From the NCBI GenBank assembly GCA_010014835.2, contig JAAAKB020000020.1, forward strand, positions 535,743-575,186: 39,444 nt of DNA, in the 5' to 3' direction. The DNA is from Apostichopus leukothele. Taxonomy: Eukaryota; Echinodermata; Holothuroidea; Aspidochirotida; Stichopodidae. The position numbers and the translations under genes are program-made. The notes beneath the pieces are model-generated. The model did no database searches. It was given only the letters and a program-made list of their open reading frames with translations, and was not told where the DNA came from. This document shows positions 30,001-39,444 of this stretch, piece after piece (the stretch's first letter is position 1; every line of letters starts with the position of its first letter).

Positions 30001-33000
30001 CTAAGTTTGTTGCTGTCTAAACTAAAGTTGTTGCTGCTGTTTTACCATGCTGTTGCTCGAACTCACGTTAATGTCTAAAATTCCGTTGTCAAAACTTACG
30101 TCTTTGTCTAAACTTACGTTAAACTTAGCAACGAAATAAGTTTGCCCTTTTCGCGTTCCATAGTTTGGTAGCTATAGGCTCTGCAAAGTCGCTTTGTATA
30201 TACGGCTTCACCAAGCGCATATATTCTCTGCGAGCTTGGTTCCTCCCTGATAACTGTTCCCTCTCCTACATGACCGTCTGCTATACACAGAGGTAGAATC
30301 ATTATAGCTTTGGAGATAAATTCTATTTAATCTCATGATTCCAGAAAGTCACCGTTTATGAAGGTTGTAACGGGGTAGGAATTCGAGAAACAGGCTCGCA
30401 GCTGGAATTCACTGAGGGTCAATCATGTCCATAATAACAACACCTTCAAGTATACTATGTGATCATTCCTGATGGGAAAGACGCAGACCTATGAATATCA
30501 ATATTATGACATCGAAAGTACATCTCATCCTCTCTCCAATAACTAAATCTATGCCCTTATCCTGAGTACAGGATATTACGAGATGTTACACGAAATAGCG
30601 ATTGGTTGGACCTCGAGGAAGGGTAATAAGCGCCGGTAATGACTCTACTAGAGCAATCGTTTATAGGTGAAGGCGCGAATGATGAACACAATATTATACT
30701 TTCAAATTATTATTGAGTACTTGCTAAATCGGGTTGATTGTATATATCTCATTCACGTGATATACGTAGTAACTGGATTTCAACATTGTTTTCTGGTGAA
30801 GTTTACTCATAGTATATTTTAGGTTTAATGGCAGAGCAATTACTTGACGGGCGTCTCGGTGGGTTGATAAATTCCATGTTAACTGCATTTCCCACTTAAC
30901 CAGTCAGCATTGAATCGTTTCTAATTTATAATACGGGGATCATCTCGTTATGACGTAGAATATCAGTATATGGATTTTTTTAAATCAAACTTAATAGTAA
31001 TTACCATCTTGTGTGCATACCGGACAGCAGGACCCTTCTTGTTTCGTCGGATTACTGCATTCTGGCTCCGGGCATGTACGAGTACAATATATCAAACCGG
31101 CCTAAGATAGAAAGTAACAAAGGCTACTAAATACTGGATACTGAAAATGATATAATCACTGAAAGTGAACCAGTCCAATTTAAGTATGAGAGGGAGGGAG
31201 CGGTGGAGAAGGGGAGAGTAATCGGACATCTAACCAGTCCAATTTAAGTATGAGAGGGAGGGAGCGGTGGAGAAAGGGAGAGTAATCGGACATCTAACCA
31301 GTCCAATTTAAGTATGAGAGGGAGGGAGCGATGGAGAAAGGGAGAGTTATCGGACATCTAACCAGTCCAATTTAAGTATGAGAGGGAGGGAGCGATGGAG
31401 AAGGGGGGAGTTATCGGACATCTCGGTTTTTTCATCAATGCCCCAAATAACTATTAGATTAGACACATCATATCGTATAATACTTAAATTAAACACTACA
31501 ATCGTGATACCTCATTACTTATATAAGGTGGAACATTATTTTATACAGGTATACATTATATAAGGTATATACCGCAAAGCAACACACACGTGCATGTAAT
31601 GGAATACTTGCATCTTACATACATCTTACTTACATCATAATTGCATATGCCAAATACATCTGGTAAATGTGACCCATACAATCCTTCCCTAGCCGAATTA
31701 CACTCCTCCAACGTAATGTATATTTTGTTAATAGTTAATGACGTTATGAGACCTTAACCGTGTGCTTCGCATGACGCCCTCTAGTAGCCCAATACCATTC
31801 CAATCAAAGCCCTGCCCTTCCTCTATTTCCACCTCTCGACATCAAATAGTCTTGGGATGTGTGAAGGAAAGAGAAATGATAAAAGCATGCTATTGCATAG
31901 CTGGAATGTATAATACAAATGATGTATAATACAGAAAACAAGCATGCTATTGCATAGCTGGAATATATAATACAAATGATGTATACTACAGAAAACAAGC
32001 ATGCTATTGCAAAGCTGGAATGTCTTTCCTCTTACCGAACATATACACTGTACGCAATTGTCGTTCTCTATGCCGGTGACAAGCCTTGTACCAAGGAAGG
32101 TCTGTCCGTCATAATATTCGCGATCTCGGAATCGACAATGACTTTTCGTAGTAATTTGGAAGGCTTCAGTCGTCGGCAACTGTATCGTCGTTCCATTCTT
32201 TTCTATGAAGAAGAAAACATGGTAGAATTAAAAAATAAAAAAAAGTAATAATTATCATCATCGTCGTAGTCGTATTCGTCGTCGTGTTTATTGTTTAATT
32301 CAACCTCGAAGGGAAAACTGTATAAGTTTTCTCTAACGCTGATAGTCCCTCTCCATGTCCTAACGGGTGCCTAGAGGGGCCATGTCCAGTCTCCATCCGA
32401 CATTGTAGTCCTTCAACACCAACCCTTCTAACACCCCCCCCCCCCCACCTTTGCCATAAATATTAGTTCTTTTTTCGTTTTCGTTCTACCATGCAGTTGA
32501 AGGAGGAGAATTAATCTAGAAAGGATAAGCTACAATAATCATACTTCATAATTGAGAACAATTTCCAAGTAAATCAGTATGATAGCTCATCATGCTGGGC
32601 ACACGTCGGCTTGCGGTTAAGCACACTCCGATCTCCGGCAGTTTACAAATCTGCTTTGCAACGATGCAACGATTGCTTCTAAATTTATTTAACAGTTTAA
32701 GGACAGTCAAACCCGTTTCTTTAGGTTCTTAAATATTTCAATGATTGTTTTTTCCCTCTTCAATCTTGTAAGCTTCATTTTCAATAGACGCCTATGTATA
32801 CATAGGCGTATATAGCCATATGTATACATAGGCGTATATAGCCATATGTATACATAGGCGTATATAGCCTTACCTTTATTGTTTCATTTCTAAGATATAT
32901 ATCGTATTTTCTGTGTCCTGTTATCATGACAGGAATGTATTAGAAAATGATTGGCATATTGACAAATCTAAGTGAGTCATTAAATGAGGCGAAAAAGAAG

Positions 33001-36000
33001 ATTGAATTTATCAATCCAAGTCACTCCTAGACTTCTTTCCCAAGGAAAACTTCATAATAAATTGATTAATTCTTTCCAATTAAATATTATATATAATATT
33101 TCGTCGACCAGACACTTTCTTAATCAGTAGGCAAAAGCAGAGCAAACGCAAAGCGAAAAAAAATATCCAAAAATGTGTACTTTTCTTCGGTGCTTTGAAT
33201 GAAACTCTGCCATTTAAGCTTAAAAAAAAAAACATTATTTATACCATTGTCTGGAAATAATTTAGCAACGCAAAAGCCTCTAGTAATATATACTTTGTTT
33301 TCTCGTCTTCATATTTTTCGGTTAGCGTGCAATGCATAACTAGCTTTCGGAAAGTTTATTAGTAAGACAAGGACTAATAAACATACACTTTGTTTGTTTT
33401 TCTTATCTCTGAGTGAAATTCCATTTCATTTGTTTCTTTGCGAACTCAAAATCCAAAACTTAATTGAAAAATAACAGTGTTTTTTTTTTTATTAATGGGA
33501 ATTTGAAATCACCTTGCTTTTGGTAATGCTGCAGATGATCATGGCCTTGGTTCCTTTCCTGGCGCCATTTAGCCTACACACAGTGCCGTGCCAGATCTAT
33601 GGGTTTCACATTCCATTGGTGACGAAGTTATTTATTAGGAAACGCTATCGTAGTTCATTTTATGAGGGTGCCACACGTCCATATTAACGGGCATAAATCT
33701 CGGTCACTCAACCGCATCGTATTATTAGAAGTTCAAAGAACCCTGTTCAATGGTAGATCATAAGGCCTCAGCAGCAGTCTGGTATAGTGTATAGACTTAG
33801 TATTGCCTGCACAGTCCTAGATTTGATACCGTATGGTACAGCGGCGGTCGCCGCTAGTAGCCTAGTTTGATTGTATTGTGAAATACAAAAGGGTAGAATG
33901 CGATATCCTTCATCCAAAAGCAGATATAGCTACCTTGCAATGCTATGAACAGATATCCTTCACGCAGACATTAAGTAGGCCTATGCACATGTAGGCTACA
34001 CTACATAAACCACTTCTAAGATGTAATCTTCGGTACCATACGATTCACCAATTGCCGATTATTCACTAAGAAATTTAAAAAAGAAAATAGCTTATCAATT
34101 AATTAAACCTCATTAATTAAACCTCATGACAAACCTAGTAACGAACTCATTTCTTCGAGTGATAAAAAGTTATAGGTGAAATATACCGTATCCAATTTCT
34201 CACAACCATCGTGCACCCCTCGTGCACCCCAGACATGCCTCCACTTTATTGTCACTTTGACCAGGCTGTGAGATGTTGCTGACAAGTGACTTCCATCGAG
34301 TTATGAAGACGAATACAAAATATTAAGACATTAAATCTACTTTCCATAAATTTTAGTATTTTTTTCGGTATTCACCCATGTTGCGCAAAATTAGAGCAGT
34401 GATGTCATTGAAGTTGTATAAGTCCATGTAAGCATTTACCTCAGTGACTATTAATAGACCTCCATGATCAATCATGTTATATGCGTATATCACAAAGTTC
34501 TCATATTTTAGCTTTCATGAAGGATGAAATCCGCAATCATCAAAGTAATTATTCTTTTCAGCGAGTAAAGTAACATTCTTATCACTTAGCAGTTTCATTT
34601 CACGTGTCAACCTCAGTCACAAGTTTAAGGAACCCGATAATATGCTATAGGTTTAACATGCATGAGTCTCCCCTTTTATCGCCGTTCACTAAGTGTCGTA
34701 AAATGTCGCGTTGGTCAAATAGAATATACTTGCTATTTTATCTAACCACTCGTTGATTTTCCCTACTTTGTTGTGGCGTTTTAGCCATCATTTTTGGTTT
34801 CTCCGCTGTTTTCCAAGAAACTGAAGTACATATTATTCATCATATCAATATTTAGTCCTACACTATACGCTGATACTGGCGCAGCCCAACGAAGGCTAAA
34901 GACTTTTGCGACCATCGCAAGCTGAGTACTTTTCTAAAATATCACTCGACAAACCAACCCTCCTCCTGCCCCTCATGTATTGGTGGTTTGACTCATCCTG
35001 ATTACAAAGACCATTGTCAACCTATCAATGTACTATTGATAGGTAGGCCTTCTTCAGACACCATCTTCTTACTTTTTTCTTTTGAGGTGTGGGGTGTGGT
35101 GGGTGGGGAATTAGGCTTATTATCAGAGAGGGGTGTAAAATCTTGGAAGGAGGATCAATTTGCAAACAAACATCAACACTACGTCTATACCTACCACACG
35201 TTCATGCCAGCGGTACGTAGCCGATAATCTACTTTGTATCAGGACTAATATTGTTTTGTTAGGATATGCCAGCTAATTGTACCTCATTGGACGACGAAAA
35301 TTACTGAGAACATTTCACTATTCAACAAAGCTTTACATTTTGAGTTGTATTTTCAAAATTTTCACAATTTGACCTATGGCGAAAACATGTGACCTTTGAT
35401 ATCCACAAAAACAATACTAGGATTATTGTACTTAGGTTAATTTAATACATATATACCTGCTATAATAATTTCATGCCAAGCTATATTATTGGAGTGTTTC
35501 ACTTTTAAAGTGATATCTAACGAACCTTGGTCTCTTTATAACAAGAATGAGAATCGTATACTCAGCAAAGGGGGTCCACGAACTACATACGAATTTACAC
35601 CTCCATGTACATATTGAGTTAGGAACCAAGTGTGATGAGGAGAGAAAGCGGCTGGGTATGGGGTCCTTCCCCAGCAGCATGTTTGTTTTGGAGGTGCCCA
35701 ACTGAACAGTCCATGAACTTCCCACTGTCAAAAGTGAAGAGTGACAGTTCCAGTCTACCCGTACATGTAAACTCAAGGAGATACTTGAAACATGCTTAAC
35801 GGAACATATCCATCTGTCTGAAGTAATCTATATATGCATGTACGGTTTGGCACGTACACCCGTCTGCTCTTTAATCCTGCATGGGGTCGACATCATTACC
35901 CATTCGCAATTGATGAATATTAAGGATATGTGGTTAACTACTTGGGCCGTAACTTAAATTCCATACCAGACTATATTAAAAGATTCATTGATGGACTCAA

Positions 36001-38421
36001 ATAAATTAAATCTATTTTACAAACTACTTGAATAATTCGGAAGTACTTGACGTGAAGAGACACGATGCTAGAACAGGGCCGTGGTTCCCGATGCAATGGC
36101 TTTCTATTTTAAGCTTAACTTCATTTTAAGGTTGAACTCTTCATTCTCACCAGGCAAAACAAACTTGAAATGGTTGAGAAGACTAGTCTTTCTTCAATTT
36201 TAATTTGCGGTACTGTGTATAATTAACTGTGTATTCTATTGCGGTACTGTGTATAATTAACTGTGTATTCTACTCCTAAAGTTTTCTGTCTGTCTATGGA
36301 AGTTTTGTTCACTATTATTTTCGGAGATTTTGAAGAAGAAAAAATACTAAGTTGAAAGACTTGTTTTGTAACTACATCACCCTTTTTGTTTTTATGTATC
36401 AAAAAATGTGGCAGTTGAAAAGAATGACATGAAATATAACAGACGCAAAATAGAAATAATAATAAGTAGCTAAAAAAAAGTATTTGTTTCCACTTTAAAC
36501 TCATGTAACGATACGTACAAAATGTCAAAGGTCATTTGGAACGTTCAGAGCACTCCCACTGTACAATAAAAGTGACTCACGCAGTGCCCTATAACATTAC
36601 ATAATATGAAACTAGCATATCATAGATAAGATTTGAAGTAATTCACGATCATTTGATCTCGATAGTTCATAATGTAAAGGAGATGCTCTCAACCTCTAAA
36701 CAAGGCTGAAAGCAGACGCGAATATCTTATTCATCCCTCGTATCATATCTCTCGCATGCGCATTTAATTTGCCGAGCTTGGTACCAGGTAAGGATGAGTA
36801 AGGAGTCATGTAGAAACAGCTTTTGCGCCATTGCGTGATGTGCGCGCCAATCTCCTACAGAAGCTATTTCCACCAACAGTTTCCTCCAATATGAAAGTAT
36901 GAAACGAATTTTGATGGAAAAATAACAGAAAAATGACGGTGAACTAACTAAGCATGTTATCCATTGTGTGATAATGTGCAAATTAATGTCTTTATGATGA
37001 CTGAACGTACTCGAATTTGCAGTTTTACAACTGAAATATAAGGGAAATAAAAAAAAAAATTTTGAATGAAGATATCTGTGGAAAATATGAAAGGAAACAT
37101 ATACAATTATGAAGGATCCTCACCCCCCTTTTTTTTAAGACTTACTTGCACAAATTGGGCAGCACCTATTTTGCACATGTATGGTAGTCTCGCAGATTAA
37201 ATCTGGACATGTTCTCCGATCACACACAACTCTGTTAGGGGCGGTACAATGACACGTGACACACGGCTCCAGCCCTGATGGTTCAAGTACTGGATGCCAG
37301 GATTCGCCAACTTGATACAAGTCATCACCTAACTGGCAGCCCTCTGTTGAGATAAGCGATCAAACTGGAAGAGTAAAATTCATGAAGCAAACAGTCTACC
37401 ATAATACAACTTCCGTGCAGTGTTTCATAATTAACGTCACAATGTAACATCACATTTTGTTAAATATGCAATTTGTGGTAAAACTTTCTTCACAATATTA
37501 CATGAAAAGCAAACAAGACTAGAAAAATCATGATTAACACTTCAATTTTGGTTTGAATCATTTTAACGCAAACAATGTCTGTTCACCTATTTTGCAGCTA
37601 AAAATGGGAAGGAAAACGACATTTCATTTCACACCCGGAACAAGCACATAGTTTGGCAAATAGGATATCTTGATACATGTTGTGATCGGAATCGTATCGG
37701 AAAGGTTGATGTTAGAAATAGTTTTTGGTTCTGAAATAACTATATGAGTCTGGCTCGGCTCAATATAGTCAATGACCGGCCTAACAGTGTCAATATTAAT
37801 TCTCGTCATTTATAGCATGTCATTGGCACAATGCTGGATCAAACTGCGCAAAAGTTCAGTACAGGGGAATTTGAAATGCAGCGTTTGGTCAAGACAAATT
37901 GGTGAGGACACGGTATATCATGTCCCCACCACTGAAAAAGTTGGTGGGACGCGTCCCGCTGTCCCCACCAGGATCTGCGCCCATGCAATGACGTACTATG
38001 CAATATGGATACGTCAAGAGAAAAGAAGCAATCCACGATATCAAACTGCTTGAAGAATAGTTCTCAGTCTAGATTAATGGTCAGCAGACAGCCCTGCGAA
38101 AGGCTAATAGACTAACCAATACTGAGGTATCGCAATATTCTAAATATTATGATAAGCTGTGCATATGTGGTAAATGTCTATAGTGAAATTTGTAAACCGT
38201 TCATTATTGCATATATAGCTTTGTGGTCGTGGTATATCTCCAGGGAGCCAAATATCAGAGTATGAGTTTAATACATGCCCATGATAATCATGTTGATCCT
38301 TCAGCGTTCCACGGAAAGGAATGCATAAGAGCTTACCTTCCTCTGTGGTGGGTGATACAGGCACAGAACCGACAATACTGAAGAAAATCGCGAGAAAGTA
38401 GCTCAAAATCGTTCTTTCCAT
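26905..38421 (-). CDS. Chordin-like secreted BMP antagonist, 3'-incomplete
   Basis: Seven coding exons (complement of 26905-27084, 27211-27313, 28258-28355, 31005-31101, 32036-32202, 37146-37343, 38337-38421) join in frame into 309 codons. Order: signal peptide (about residues 1-20, MERTILSYFLAIFFSIVGSV), VWC1, linker, VWC2, VWC3, start of a C-terminal domain. The spacing and motifs GESWHPVLEPSGLEPC, CCPIC, CCPVC, HGEQWHPLFAPFGRAHC and CCKIC match vertebrate CHRDL1/CHRDL2 rather than chordin, which has four VWC and CHRD domains, or kielin. VWC modules of this family bind BMP ligands outside the cell and limit receptor access. The start is the ATG at 38421 (context acaATGG). The 3' end is lost at the gap. 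Whether it is co-orthologous to CHRDL1 or CHRDL2 cannot be told here; the symbol is tentative. Confidence 0.93.
27211..27313 (-). CDS. Chordin-like exon: second half of VWC3
   Basis: Encodes FGESVCSRVECPAVEDMPCK through GQCCKICE. Carries the distal cysteines of the module, CxxxxC..C..CCxxC. Acceptor ttttttataaag, donor gtaggttttt. Confidence 0.92.
27314..28257. other. Intron splitting VWC3
   Basis: No gene. From about 27690 to 28080 a diverged repeat can be traced by aagaaatatctaaa-type words (about 27747, 27812, 27921, 28021), often followed by acgc(t/c)gcagcttc. It is probably decayed mobile-element or satellite sequence. Confidence 0.45.
28258..28355 (-). CDS. Chordin-like exon: first half of VWC3
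   Basis: Encodes ACVAADQTYSHGEQWHPLFA through HCVICICT, close to human CHRDL1 VCVSNGKTYSHGESWHPNL. Acceptor atatttctag, donor gtaagccc. Confidence 0.95.
28356..31004. other. 2.6-kb intron between VWC2 and VWC3
   Basis: AT-rich with no recognisable exon. It contains the 201-bp foldback element at 29961-30161. A short plus-strand frame beginning atggcggc at 28681 has no recognisable homology. Confidence 0.55.
29955..30167. mobile_element. Foldback-type MITE, 201 bp
   Basis: The element (29961-30161) has arms 29961-29994 and 30128-30161 that are inverted copies matching at 31 of 34 positions (tatggaacgcgaaaaggg...). It is flanked by the direct repeat gtttgg (29955-29960 and 30162-30167). If the final TA of each flank is counted, the duplication could be 8 bp. 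The core repeats tgtctaaact words several times. No coding capacity; ends look intact. Confidence 0.85.
31005..31101 (-). CDS. Chordin-like exon: second half of VWC2
   Basis: Encodes AGLIYCTRTCPEPECSNPTK through CCPVCTQD. Acceptor tctatcttag, donor gtaattac, phase 1 to the VWC3 exon. Confidence 0.93.
31171..31423. repeat. 64-bp minisatellite, four copies
   Basis: Copies start at 31171, 31235, 31299 and 31363 and differ at only a few bases (cagtccaatttaagtatgag then a purine-rich tail). It starts 70 bp from the acceptor of the VWC2 exon at 31101. Confidence 0.96.
31885..32024. repeat. 57-bp minisatellite, about 2.5 copies
   Basis: Units begin gcatgctattgcatagctgg at 31885, 31942 and 31999. 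The array ends about 10 bp from the splice donor of the VWC2 exon (32035). As 57 is a multiple of three, the frame stays open from the exon through the array on the minus strand. Confidence 0.95.
32036..32202 (-). CDS. Chordin-like exon: linker and first half of VWC2
   Basis: Encodes KNGTTIQLPTTEAFQITTKS then HCRFRDREYYDGQTFLG through CVQCICS. The first half is a non-cysteine linker, the second the start of VWC2. Acceptor cttcttcatag, donor gtaagagg. Confidence 0.93.
32789..32869. repeat. Palindromic 26-bp tandem repeat, three copies
   Basis: Unit tatgtatacataggcgtata followed by tagcca, starting at 32793, 32819 and 32845. The first junction contains the perfect 20-bp palindrome cgcctatgtatacataggcg (32790-32809), so the array can form hairpins. 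Confidence 0.92.
35325..35420 (-). repeat. Single GGTCA-family unit
   Basis: On the minus strand AAAGGTCA and ATAGGTCAAATTGTGAAAA are followed by ATACAACTCA and ATGTAAAGCTTTG, the same order as in the RPB1-intron copies near 5540-5590. Confidence 0.65.
36207..36274. repeat. 34-bp tandem duplication
   Basis: gcggtactgtgtataattaa with ctgtgtattcta occurs at 36207 and 36241, the two copies nearly identical. Confidence 0.92.
37146..37343 (-). CDS. Chordin-like exon: VWC1
   Basis: A single exon encodes the whole first module, EGCQLGDDLYQVGESWHPVL through RCCPICA, matching human CHRDL1 VWC1 (YRVGERWHPYLEPYGL). Phase 1 on both sides. Acceptor cttatctcaacag, donor gtaagtctt. Confidence 0.96.
37344..38336. 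other. First coding intron of the chordin-like gene
   Basis: No exon seen. At about 37900-37972 a C/G-rich stretch has inverted ccccacca/tggtggg words and the perfect 12-bp palindrome gggacgcgtccc (37946-37957); it could be a small mobile-element fragment. Confidence 0.45.
38337..38421 (-). CDS. Chordin-like exon 1: signal peptide
   Basis: Encodes MERTILSYFLAIFFSIVGSV then PVSPTTEE: a short basic start, a hydrophobic stretch and a small-residue cleavage region around GS-V. The ATG has A at -3 and G at +4. Donor gtaagctc, phase 1. Confidence 0.85.
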
Positions 38422-38452
38422 TGTCGTCTGAGTCAAGTAGAAATATTTATCT

Positions 38453-38661
38453 CATATATGCACCTGCAGAAAGGATACAAGAGAAAGTACATGTTAAACC
38501 AGGTCTGACTGATAAAAAATAACTTTAATAATACAGAAAAAGCATTACCGTTACCTATAATGTCGACCATCCTCACAGTTCACATGCACTCCGGGATAAA
38601 CTTGGGACAGTAACTGCATGTGAGTGATGGGCATGTGGTCGATTTGTGTTCCTATTTTATA
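38453..38661 (-). promoter_or_regulatory. Candidate promoter and 5'UTR of the chordin-like gene
   Basis: On the minus strand TATAAAAT lies at 38654-38661. A plausible 5'UTR intron runs from a donor ATAG-gtaacgg (38555/38554) to an acceptor tcctttctgcag (38464). After it comes a two-codon upstream ORF (ATG AGA TAA, starting at 38455), about 30 nt before the main ATG. All three are inferences from motif and spacing only. Confidence 0.35.
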
Positions 38662-39444
38662 CAAACACAAAGCTTTCATTTCATCAATGGGTCTGGGAGC
38701 TCGATTGCATCCCTTTCCCAGAGCAACATCATCATCGGTTCACAAAACTGTTTCATTTTAGTTCTGAATGATGGCACTGACATGAAATCCATTCGTTGCT
38801 TCCTCTGGCTTATAGGCGGTCTACATTGATGAATTCAGGAAGCTGATTTTGGTAAAGTTTCGTCATCATTCCATTGATCTGAACATAACATCCCTTTTCG
38901 GAAACGGAAAACTTTGCGCTTTGTTTTCATGAATACAGCATATAAACATAATTGGATGATGATAAAATGCATTGGATGAAACACATGTTGTTTATTATGA
39001 CGATAACAAAATACCTATCTGGTTGTATTTAGATGACATTTTGAATCACACTGGGGAGGGGGTAAATATAAACATTAATGTCAGAGGTTTTATTATTAAA
39101 TAGTTATACGTCAGAATTATGTATCCGCTTTATATATCCGTAAATACATTACTGTTATCAACCCCCACTAGCGGCGTAACGCCAGGGATTGTGAATGGCG
39201 AGCTCCCGGGCAACCGAGCTTTGTGGACTCATATACATTCAACAAATATCTAGAACGAAGAACGAATATGCCATAGAAAAATCGACGTGCGCGCATTTTG
39301 TCTCTGTTTATCGTTTAATTGCATATAGTTAATAACGAATAAACTGCCTTTAACGGGTGGGTGGGGGGGGGTATAATACCTGATACCCATTTTTTTTCCT
39401 TTCAATGAATATACAATTACACTTTTTTGCCTTTACATTGGCAT
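38662..39444. other. Upstream flank of the chordin-like gene
   Basis: No gene recognised. The only notable element is a G-rich tract at 39355-39371 (GGGTGGGTGGGGGGGGG), which can form a G-quadruplex on the plus strand. Confidence 0.55.

Larger units (their letters stand above)
32203..37145. other. 4.9-kb intron between VWC1 and VWC2
   Basis: No exon recognised. Contents: 13-C tract at 32434-32446, palindromic 26-bp repeat at 32793-32869, a 16-nt GC hairpin at 33840-33855, one GGTCA-family fragment at about 35325-35420, a short related word (aaaggtcatttgga) near 36527 and a 34-bp duplication at 36207-36274. The rest is AT-rich without recognisable features. Confidence 0.6.

Noticed and set aside
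33840-33855. GC hairpin agcggcg-gt-cgccgct
   Set aside because: A perfect 7-bp stem but with no T-run, element border or other context. Likely chance.
35486-35776. 96-codon minus-strand frame in a GC-richer patch of the chordin-like intron
   Set aside because: No cysteine module or known family match. The opposite strand is partly open too, so coding strand is undecided; it may be old repeat sequence.

Overview
The window looks like nuclear genomic DNA of a marine deuterostome invertebrate, most plausibly an echinoderm (sea cucumber or sea urchin kin). The reasons are intron-rich genes with metazoan orthologues, AT-rich introns, many minisatellites, small foldback elements, and a ~140-bp repeat carrying paired GGTCA motifs. 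The species is an inference. Two runs of exactly 100 N (12482-12581 and 26552-26651) mark gaps of unknown true size, and three genes run into them.

Region 1 (1-12481, minus strand): thirteen coding exons of RPB1 (POLR2A), the largest RNA polymerase II subunit. They join in frame into 1,291 codons plus stop, from about human residue 630 through the bridge helix, trigger loop, jaw and a CTD of about 44 heptads. The N-terminal third, with the catalytic metal-A loop, is absent and should lie in or beyond the first gap. An intron holds several copies of the GGTCA repeat; others carry short minisatellites.

Region 2 (12582-26551): a probable last exon of an unrecognised minus-strand gene (12821-12922), then two plus-strand exons (17012-17180 and 25861-26124) of a PKA-like kinase closest to PRKX, separated by an 8.7-kb intron. 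This stretch holds a 333-bp foldback element with 16-bp sub-repeats and an 11-bp target duplication (15005-15337), a decaying GGTCA-repeat array (about 18905-20470), a TTAA-flanked MITE (22294-22633) and a SINE-like fragment. The kinase stops just after its DFG motif; its C-lobe exons are not seen before the second gap.

Region 3 (26652-39444, minus strand): seven coding exons of a secreted chordin-like BMP antagonist: signal peptide, three VWC modules and part of the C-terminal domain. The exon structure is regular: every intron between modules is phase 1, while the two split modules are cut by a phase-0 intron at the same point. The kinase and the chordin-like gene converge on the second gap, and both lose their 3' ends in it. 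A second foldback element (29961-30161) and several minisatellites lie in the introns. A TATA-like box, a candidate 5'UTR intron and a two-codon uORF precede the chordin-like start.

The three recognised genes act in unrelated processes (transcription, cAMP-type signalling, extracellular BMP control). I see no operon, CRISPR array, tRNA, rRNA or recognisable retroviral or LTR element. The most interesting signals are the GGTCA repeat family, the two foldback elements, the minisatellites placed against splice sites, and the gene breaks at the gaps.
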